Part shown: positions 1 through 6,600 of the stretch, piece after piece | Layout of the letters: each line of letters begins with the position of its first letter | How positions within the stretch are numbered: position 1 is the stretch's first letter | Assembly: GCA_020441605.1 (NCBI GenBank) | Contig: JAGRLX010000140.1 | Coordinates: 1-7,893, forward strand | Source of the DNA: Alphaproteobacteria bacterium | GTDB lineage: Bacteria > Pseudomonadota > Alphaproteobacteria > Rhizobiales > Aestuariivirgaceae | Reading direction: 5' to 3' | Length of the DNA: 7,893 nt | Made by a program: the position numbers and the translations under genes | The notes under the pieces: model-generated | Databases searched by the model: none | The model's input: only the letters and a program-made list of their open reading frames with translations | What the model was told of the DNA's origin: nothing

Positions 1-906
1 CGCTCGACCGGCTTCTTCTCGCCCTTCGGTGCCACCGCCGCCGTGGCCGTCGCGCGCGGCCTCGATGTGACCCAGACCGGCACGGCGCTGGCGCTGACCT
101 CGGTCTTCGCCGCTGGGACGACACAATCCTGGATCGACGGCGGGCACGAATGGCAGCTTCATGTCGGCCACGGCGCCGAAACGGGCCTGCGGACCGTCGA
201 CATGGCCCTGCAGGGTACGCGCGGTAGCTTCGGGGCGCTCGACGGCCAGGCCGGCCTGTTCCACGCCCTGCTGGGCGAACGGCCGCGTTTTGACGAGATC
301 GCCGCCGGCTTCGACATGGAAACGGTCATCCTCGAAAGCGTGATCAAGCGGTTCCCTGTCTCGGGGATCTGCCAGTCTGTGGTTCTGGCCGCGGAACGGC
401 TGGCACCGCGGATAGGCGAAATCGGGGATATCGAAAGCGTCCTCGTGGAAATGAACGCCTTCGAGATCACCTATCCGGGCACGATGAACAGCGGTCCGGA
501 CTGCCATTCGTTCGGTGAACGCCTGATGAGCGCAGCATTCTGCGCCAGCTCGGTTCTTGCCAACCAGGGGTTCCGTTTCGACGACTTTCATGGCACCGAA
601 AACGGGGCCCGGGCAAGGCTGGCCGAACGGACCACGGTCGTGGCGGATGCAGATCTGCCGCTGTTGTCCTCGCGGATCACCGTCACCCTGGCCGATGGGC
701 GCAAGCTCTCGCAGGAAGTGATCAACTCTCGCGACGAGGTGCAGATCAATTCCGCCACCGTCGGTGACTGGGCGCGCGCCCTGTTCGCCGAGGTCGGGCT
801 GGACGCCGCCGATTACGACACCCTGGAGAGGTGGGTCGATACGCTCGACCATCGCCCGGAAACCGATTTCGCTTCCTTGTTGAACCGGCTCGACCGACCC
901 GGCTGA
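1..906 (+). CDS. MmgE/PrpD family protein, C-terminal part (5' end outside window)
   Basis: The frame is open from base 1 to TGA at 904-906 (301 codons), so the GTG at 43 is internal and not the start. Family members are usually about 450 residues, so roughly the first third is missing. What is seen: an N-terminal-fold segment with the family's small-residue pattern (RSTGFFSPFGATAA at the left edge), the His/Gly-rich stretch GGHEWQLHVGHGAET (139-183) where relatives have a KrlH-G-AA-G motif, and then GTRGSFGALDGQAGLF. The second domain begins at IKRFPVSGICQS, matching the family's iKpyPvCg-hs motif, and runs through DIESVLVEM to a beta segment, VTLADGRKLSQEV. Known family activities are 2-methylcitrate dehydratase (PrpD), cis-aconitate decarboxylase and related lyases or isomerases. 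The substrate cannot be told here, since no prpB or prpC neighbour is visible. It is probably cytoplasmic. The next gene is convergent, 120 bases away, and no clear terminator is seen between them. Confidence 0.85.
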   Translation, partial: RSTGFFSPFGATAAVAVARGLDVTQTGTALALTSVFAAGTTQSWIDGGHEWQLHVGHGAETGLRTVDMALQGTRGSFGALDGQAGLFHALLGERPRFDEIAAGFDMETVILESVIKRFPVSGICQSVVLAAERLAPRIGEIGDIESVLVEMNAFEITYPGTMNSGPDCHSFGERLMSAAFCASSVLANQGFRFDDFHGTENGARARLAERTTVVADADLPLLSSRITVTLADGRKLSQEVINSRDEVQINSATVGDWARALFAEVGLDAADYDTLERWVDTLDHRPETDFASLLNRLDRPG

Positions 907-1026
907 GGGCATGGGCCTTGTGTCGGAGCGCCCGCAGTTGGCGTGGCGGAGTGACGGAAGAATGGGGCTTGCCTGGATTTGTATCCTCATGGCGGTAGGT
1001 TTTGAGGTCAGGAAGTCGAAAATCAG

Positions 1027-1620
1027 TTATTCCGTATCGTCTGCCTCCTCGGTTGAATAACAGGTCAGCTTCAACCCGCGAGTTTTTGAATGATGCTGCT
1101 CGGCGGCGATCCGGACGTCATGCGAACCGCGTAATTGCCGCCCGATCAGATACTTCACGTTCGACACGTGCCACCTGCCACCCCGCCGGGTGAGGATGCC
1201 GCGCGCGTTCAGCTCGGCGGCCATCGCCCGGAGCGTGGTGTGTTCCTGGGCACGGATGTCGCCGATCACTTCGGCAAGGTCGGCGGCATGGGCATCGGCA
1301 TTGGCCCGGACGGTTGCCCGCAAAGCCGCACCGCCCATACCAGCCCGCCGCAGCGCCGCCAGCTTCACCCCACGTGCCTTGGCGGCTTGCAGCGCTTCCC
1401 CGGTGCGGCGGGAGATGGCCTTGCGCTCCTGCTGGGCGACGAGGGCCATGATGCCGACGGTCAGGTCGTTGGCCTCGGGCAAGCCACAGGCGAGGAAGCG
1501 AACGCCGCTGTCACGCAGCGTGAGCAGGAAGGCGGCGTTGCAGGACCGGCGGTCGAGTTTGGCAATGAGCAGGGTGGCTCCGGTGAGCTTGGCGAAGTCG
1601 TGACCCGATGGCGGTTGCCC
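1027..1620 (-). pseudogene. Serine recombinase (resolvase/invertase family) remnant lacking the catalytic N-terminus
   Basis: Reading leftward, recognisable homology starts near 1593 (AKLTGATLLIAKLDR) and continues through NAAFLLTLRDSGVRFLACG, LPEANDLTVGIMALVAQQER, KAISRRTGEALQAAKARGVK and the C-terminal helix-turn-helix-like part (TLRAMAAELNARGILTRRGG, then WHVSNVKYLIG). It ends near 1135. The first 55-65 residues, which hold the nucleophilic serine, are absent: upstream is unrelated sequence with an in-frame TGA at 1621-1623. The usual KLDRLSRN reads KLDRRSCN (1560-1537), so the second arginine, equivalent to catalytic Arg71 of gamma-delta resolvase, is Cys. The usual GNPNGA-like linker after VKL also seems deleted in frame. 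The last 35 codons before TAA at 1029-1027 match nothing I know. An intact-looking sub-frame starts at TTG 1482, but it would encode only the helical and DNA-binding parts. It is a fossil of a transposon, plasmid or phage integration module and is not expected to catalyse recombination. Confidence 0.85.
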
Positions 1621-1628
1621 TCAACCGC
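1611..1628. repeat. Perfect 7-bp inverted repeat (hairpin) at the recombinase breakpoint
   Basis: GCGGTTG (1611-1617) and CAACCGC (1622-1628) are exact reverse complements separated by a 4-base loop, CCCT. No T-run follows on either strand, so it is not a standard terminator. It lies within about 20 bases of the point where recombinase homology is lost, so it may be the scar of an insertion or deletion. It could equally be chance. Confidence 0.5.
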
Positions 1629-1737
1629 TGATCCCCAGTGAGAGACAAGCCAGCCAGGCCGGAAACAACACCAATCCGCCGCCACCTAACTTGAAACAGA
1701 AACCGAGCCAGAACCTACGTTACAAAACAGCCCGCGA

Positions 1738-1763
1738 TGTCCGAAAAACTCTGACGACGGACA
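1738..1763. repeat. 6-bp inverted repeat with 14-base spacer
   Basis: TGTCCG (1738-1743) and CGGACA (1758-1763) are exact reverse complements. They lie in the noncoding stretch between the recombinase fossil and the exported-protein gene. The size would suit a regulator operator or the trace of a mobile-element end, but no partner copy is seen elsewhere in the window and no protein can be tied to it. Confidence 0.35.
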
Positions 1764-1860
1764 AGACGCATTTATCGCGCACTCGGCGCGTGGGCATTTT
1801 CGGTTGATCCGACCATCCAAACTGTATCTAGTTGTCGAGTAAGATTTGAAATCCAATCTG

Positions 1861-1875
1861 TTGCCAAGGGGGCAA
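1861..1875 (+). promoter_or_regulatory. Ribosome binding site placed in a hairpin loop, before a TTG start
   Basis: AAGGGGG (1866-1872) is a strong purine-rich Shine-Dalgarno, 4 bases before TTG 1877 (6 bases if AAGGG is taken as the core). It decides the start, since the in-frame ATG at 1925 has only a weak CAGG-like match upstream. TTGCC (1861-1865) and GGCAA (1871-1875) are exact reverse complements, so AAGGG forms the loop and the last two Gs lie in the stem. This five-pair stem ends one base before the start codon. Confidence 0.55.
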
Positions 1876-1876
1876 T

Positions 1877-2902
1877 TTGAGAAATCAGCGACTCACGAAT
1901 GTGAGGGTATTTTCCAGGCGTCTGATGATCGCAGCAACTGCAGTTTCGGTCGTACTGAGTGGTAAACATGGGGCGGCGTTGGCAGAAGCTGTAGAAGAAC
2001 CCTGGGAACCCGCCGGCCCTTTGGTCTGGATCGGCGATGTTCTTTACTGGATTGCGGCGCGATCGAAGGGCAGCGGCGTGGACTATGCATTAATCGCATC
2101 TTCGGAAGATGGCTCCGCCGACCGTCGCGTCTGGGAAATGCCGCAGCCGGCCTACTGTTTCGCTGGCGGGGGAAGCGTGCTGCATGTCTTGGCAACCGAT
2201 GGCGGAGGTTCTGTCCGGTTCGGAACCGTCGATAGATTTCAGGAAGTTCTGGACGACGTCGCCGATTCCTATGCCACGCTTACCGCCTGCCAGAAACGGC
2301 TGGCGCTCCGCGCACAGGCGTTCCGCGCGCGCACCGGCCAGCGGGTCTGGGCGCTGGACGACAGCCCGGGAGGAGACGCGCTGCTGTGCCTTCAGGGCGC
2401 GGACGGCTCCAGCCGTCTGGTGCGGCTGCGTGGCGAAGAAGCCACCGAGCTGGCTGTGACTGACGTACCCCTCGCGCTGCATAACAGCCGGATCGAATGG
2501 CAGCCCCATGGCGGTGGTTTCCTGGCCTGGCCGTCGCTCACCTTTGACGACCGCAGGACACTTGCCGCAGAGTTGCCCGGCTGGCCCGTCCTGAGGATTT
2601 CGGACGACGGAAACGTGGATCGGATCGACGTGCCCTGGGCGCCTTGGAACGCTCTCGGAGCGTTCCGGCCAGTGCTGGCGTCCGGAGGGCTGATGGTTGC
2701 AGCATCACCCGATCCGCGCAAGACCGAGGTGCCGCTGGGCGGGCTTTATTCGCAGCAGCATGGCTGGGAGCGGGTGGCCGCATCGGACATTGAAACCGCA
2801 AATCTGGCGATACGTGCAGATGGACGCCTGTTGGCCTGGCCCAGCCGTGCACCGTCCGGGTCCCGGCCGCGCCTGAGGCTCGAATATTTCAGGAACGCTT
2901 AG
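1877..2902 (+). CDS. Exported protein of unknown function, possibly a beta-propeller
   Basis: I do not recognise the family. The 341-residue product begins with a signal peptide: a basic region (MRNQRLTNVRVFSRR), a hydrophobic core at about residues 16-28, and likely cleavage after AALA (36) or AEA (38). SRRLMIA at 13-19 loosely resembles a twin-arginine motif. There is no lipobox cysteine, so it is not an evident lipoprotein. The mature part has three cysteines (94, 138, 171), no further membrane helix, and many short beta-like segments joined by Asp-Gly turns (SSEDGS, GADGSS, SDDGN, RADGR). LAWPS occurs twice, at 216-220 and 319-323. This pattern suggests a WD/PQQ-like propeller but does not prove it. 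The TTG start is preferred over ATG 1925 because of its Shine-Dalgarno; both starts keep a hydrophobic segment. The gene ends in TAG 21 bases before the RTX lipase ATG, so the two are probably cotranscribed, and it may bind, stabilise or anchor that protein. A periplasmic or surface location is inferred. Confidence 0.75.
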   Translation: MRNQRLTNVRVFSRRLMIAATAVSVVLSGKHGAALAEAVEEPWEPAGPLVWIGDVLYWIAARSKGSGVDYALIASSEDGSADRRVWEMPQPAYCFAGGGSVLHVLATDGGGSVRFGTVDRFQEVLDDVADSYATLTACQKRLALRAQAFRARTGQRVWALDDSPGGDALLCLQGADGSSRLVRLRGEEATELAVTDVPLALHNSRIEWQPHGGGFLAWPSLTFDDRRTLAAELPGWPVLRISDDGNVDRIDVPWAPWNALGAFRPVLASGGLMVAASPDPRKTEVPLGGLYSQQHGWERVAASDIETANLAIRADGRLLAWPSRAPSGSRPRLRLEYFRNA

Positions 2903-2908
2903 AATACT

Positions 2909-2914
2909 AAGGGG
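2909..2914 (+). promoter_or_regulatory. Ribosome binding site of the RTX lipase gene
   Basis: AAGGGG lies 9 bases before ATG 2924, inside the 21-base gap after the upstream stop codon. It fixes the RTX start at 2924. Coupled translation with the upstream gene is plausible at this spacing. Confidence 0.65.
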
Positions 2915-2923
2915 AAATTTCGG

Positions 2924-3628
2924 ATGACGAATGCCAATCTCGGCCTTGATGCCGCCGACATCGCCTATCTCGAAATGGCCGAGGGCGGCAAGATCAATCG
3001 CCCGGGCTCACCTCTCGATGGGTACACCGTCGACAAACGGTTCGGCCCGAGCGGTTCAGGTGCCGCCGCCTACGGGCTGAGCAACGCCAACGGGGATGTC
3101 GTGATTGCCTTTCGCGGCACCCAGGACCTGACGGATGTCGTCGACGATGTCGGCAATCTCGGCTACCGGCAATGGGAAGAAGATCTCAAGGCCGACGTCA
3201 CCAACTATCTCGACGCGAATTGGACCGGCGAAGTCACATTCGCCGGACACAGCCTTGGCGGCGCACTGGCGCAATATGCCGCCTATGACATCGCCGGCGC
3301 AGAGCCCGGGCGCAAAGGCGACATGAACCTGTACACGTTCAACGGTCTCGGCGGCCTGAACGGGATCGAGGAGAACGAGTCGGGTGGCGTCGATCTCACC
3401 CGGATGAACGGGATCAACGCGACCCACTATTTCAACGGTGAAGATTGGGTCTCGCGCCTGGGCGGCGACCATCTGGGCGGCGAAACTCGGCGCGTCCCTT
3501 CTGCAGCGATCGGTCCCGACGGGATTTACACGGCCCATGCACTCGGCGAGTTCGACAACGGCGATCTCGCCGCGTCGGTCGCCGCCGATCCGCGCTATTA
3601 CGACAACGCCACCCTGCAGAAGAACCCC
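2924..3628 (+). other. Lipase (class 3-like alpha/beta hydrolase) domain of the RTX protein, residues 1-235
   Basis: The core strand VVIAFRGTQDLTDVVDDV (59-76) matches the oxyanion-loop region of class 3 lipases. TFAGHSLGGALAQYAA (105-120) is a full nucleophile elbow, with Ser110 encoded at 3251-3253. YFNGEDWVSRLGG (169-181) matches the strand carrying the acid residue, so Asp173 is the likely acid. AHALGEFDNG (204-213) resembles the HS-DNY-type motif carrying the histidine, so His205 is the likely base. Serine is assigned with high confidence; Asp and His are by motif position only. Lipase versus phospholipase A1 cannot be decided. Confidence 0.8.
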
Positions 3629-6600
3629 GAAGCGGTGGTTGAGCTGCTGGGTGCGGCGGCGAACCTGACGGGCAAGCCGATTACCGCATGGACGCTGCAA
3701 GACGTCCAGCGCATGCAGGACGCCGCGTCCAGGATTCCGGTTTCCGAGCTTGCCGATACGGCACTGATGCTGGCCGACTTCACCGGCGCGAGCCTGTTCG
3801 AAATTGCCCGGCAGGCCGGCAAGCTCGAAGTCAAGATCGCCGGAATCATCGTCGACACGGTGATCGATGCGGTCGACCGGACCGTCGGGGCTGCGGTCGA
3901 CCTGGGCTCGGCCGTCGCCAATACCGCCATCGACGCGTTGGGGCGCGTTCTGAATGCAGCCAGGGAGCTTGGCGGCAAGGTCGGAGACGCGATCAGGGAC
4001 AAGGCCACCGACGCGCTCGACGGGCTCAGGGACGCGCTCGACAAGGCGGGCGACTGGCTCGACGATCTTGGCGACTGGCTCAACCCGTTCAACGACGATT
4101 TCGAGGAAGCCATCAATGCCTCGATCCCGCGGCTGCGCGACCCGATCGTGCTCGACCTCAACGGCGACGGGGTCAAGGTGATCAGCCGGGCCGAATCCGG
4201 AGTCCGTTTCGACTTTGATGGCGACGGTCTGGTGGAGGAATCCGGCTGGCTTTCCCGTCGCGACGCCTTTCTCGCCATCGACTGGAACCGTGATGGCAAG
4301 ATCAACGACATTTCCGAACTGTTCGGCGACGCGCTCACCTCCGGATTTTCGGCGATGGCGGCGCTTGACACCAATGGCGACCTGATCCTCGATGCCTCGG
4401 ATGCGCTGTGGAACCGCCTGCGGCTGTGGCGGGACTCCAATACCAACGGACAGACGGATGCCGGCGAGCTCCTGAAGCTGTCGACTTTCGACATCGTGTC
4501 GATCGACCTGCACTTCACCCGCGTGAATTTCACGGCAGAAGCCAATCTGATCAGCGAGAAGGGCGTCTACACCAAGAGCGACGGAACGTCGCTGGAGATT
4601 GCCGACGTCTGGTTCGACTTCAACAACCTGAATTCCAAGTCGCTGACCGCAAGCGCGGTGTCGGCCGCGACGGCCCTGCTGCCTAATCTGCGCGGCTATG
4701 GCGATGTACCCGATCTTCACGTCGCGATGGAAAACGACGCAACGCTCAGGCTGCGGGTCGAGGCGCTGGCCACCATCGGTGCCGCCGATCTGCCCCGCCT
4801 GCACGACCTGGTCGAAGAAATCGCGCTGCGCTGGACCGGCGCCTTTGCAGTGGACCCAACCAGTCGGGGCCCGAACTTCGATGCGCGTTATCTTGCGGCG
4901 CTGGAGGCGGCGACGGATACGCCCTTCAACGCCAATGGCATTACCGATCCCGCAGCCCAGTCGGTGCCGGCGTTGAACAGCGCATGGGACGAGATGATGG
5001 ACGCGATCAGTGCCCGGCTCTTCGCGCAGAGCGTGCTGAAGGACGCGCTGCCGCCCGCAGTCTACAAGGTCGAGAACGACCGGCTGTATCTTCTCGGCGA
5101 CGAGGTCTCGACACTCAACGCACTGAAGGCAAAGGCTCCGGGCGGCGACCCCGCGCACCAGGCGGCCTATTGGGCCGCGGCGATGACCGTGCTGCGCGTG
5201 CAGGAAGCGGAAGGCGGGTTCGACCTGGCCGAACCCGATGCCGCCGCGCTTCTGAAAGACATCCTGGAGCCGCTCGGGCTGTATGGGCTCAAGGATCAGC
5301 TGACCGACTGGCAGAGTCTCGGACAGGGCGTTCCGTTCGACGGCAGCGTCGCACGTGCTGGCATGACGATTTTCGGCGATCTCGCCGACGATATCACCAT
5401 CGAGGGCAACGCGCCCCAGGCGGTATTCGGCAACGGCGGCGACGACTACATCTATACGGTCGGTTTCGCGGCGCAGACGATCAGTGGCGGCGCCGGGCGC
5501 GACAGGATCCGGGGCGGCAACTACAACGACTGGATCGACGGCGGGACCGGTGCCGACACGATGCTCGGGCAGGGCGGCAACGATACCTATGTGGTGGACA
5601 ATGCCGGCGATCTGGTCTTCGAAACATCGTCGCAGGGCACCGATCTGGTGCTTGCCAGCCTGGACTGGACCCTCGGCAGCAATCTCGAGAATCTGACTCT
5701 GACGGAGCTGTCCGCGCTGAACGGAACCGGCAACGGGCTGGCCAATGTGTTGACCGGAAATGCGGCGGCAAACAGACTCCTCGGATTGGGTGGGAACGAC
5801 ATACTCGACGGCCGCGAAGGTGCCGACCGGATGGAGGGCGGCACGGGTGACGATGTGTATATCGTCGACGACGCCGGCGATACCATCGTCGAGCGGCGCA
5901 ACGGCGGCACCGATCGCGTCGAAACCGCGCTGAACCATGTGCTCGACCGCAATGTCGAGAACCTTACCCTGCTGGGAACCGCCGACATCGACGGCACCGG
6001 CAACGCCCTGCGCAACATCATCGTCGGCAATGACGGCGCCAACACTCTGGACGGAGGCGTCTCGGGCAGCGACCAGCTTTATGGCCGCAAGGGCGACGAC
6101 ACCTATCTCGTCCGCAACTCCGGCGCCAATGCCTACGAGAACGCTGACGAGGGGAAAGACACCGTCCGCAGTACCGTGTCCTTTACGCTCGGCTCATACA
6201 TCGAGAACCTCGTTCTGCTCGGCAATCTGGATATCTCCGGCACCGGGAATTCAGAAGCGAACCGGATCGTCGGCAACGCCGGAAACAACACGCTGAACGG
6301 TCAGGGTGGTGCTGACCGGATGCTCGGCGGGAAAGGCGACGATACCTATTACGTGGACGACGCCGGCGACATCGTGACCGAACTTGCCGGAGCGGGCGTG
6401 GACACCGTCCGGTCCTCCATAAGCCACAGTTTGGCGCAGAATGTCGAAAACCTCGTGCTTGCAGGCTACATCGACAGCGACGGCGCGGGGAATGCCGGTG
6501 ACAACCAGATCGAGGGCAACAATTATGTCAACGTGCTGGACGGGATCAACGGAAACGACGCCCTCTTCGGATATGCCGGCGACGATACCCTGAAGGGCGG

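Noticed and set aside
907..1026. Gap between the MmgE/PrpD gene and the recombinase fossil
   Set aside because: No convincing terminator, small gene or repeat found on either strand.
1135..1641. Plus-strand frame of 168 codons
   Set aside because: Antisense of the recombinase remnant, whose minus-strand reading gives clear family motifs.
1776..1800. Possible terminator, CGCGC-ACTCG-GCGCG followed by TTTT
   Set aside because: The stem has five pairs and the T-run is short and 6 bases away; no gene on the plus strand ends just before it.
1804..1830. Possible sigma-70 promoter, TTGATC and TATCTA
   Set aside because: The spacer is only 15 bases and the -35 match is partial; not enough to call it, although a promoter for the operon is expected in this region.
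3598..4545. Minus-strand frame of 315 codons, Ser/Arg/Pro rich
   Set aside because: Overlaps the lipase-to-calcium-module part of the RTX gene; composition typical of a shifted frame in GC-rich coding DNA.
4984..5850. Plus-strand frame of 288 codons, Arg/Gly rich
   Set aside because: Shifted-frame shadow inside the RTX gene, which is open throughout in the correct frame.
3056..5938. A 960-codon open frame on the minus strand
   Set aside because: It runs in exact codon register opposite the RTX gene, so it is open only because TCA, TTA and CTA codons are rare in that gene; its stop is the Ser45 TCA codon at 3056-3058. Its product is low-complexity (V, G, Q, R rich) with no recognisable domain, while the plus strand shows clear lipase, FrpC and RTX motifs.
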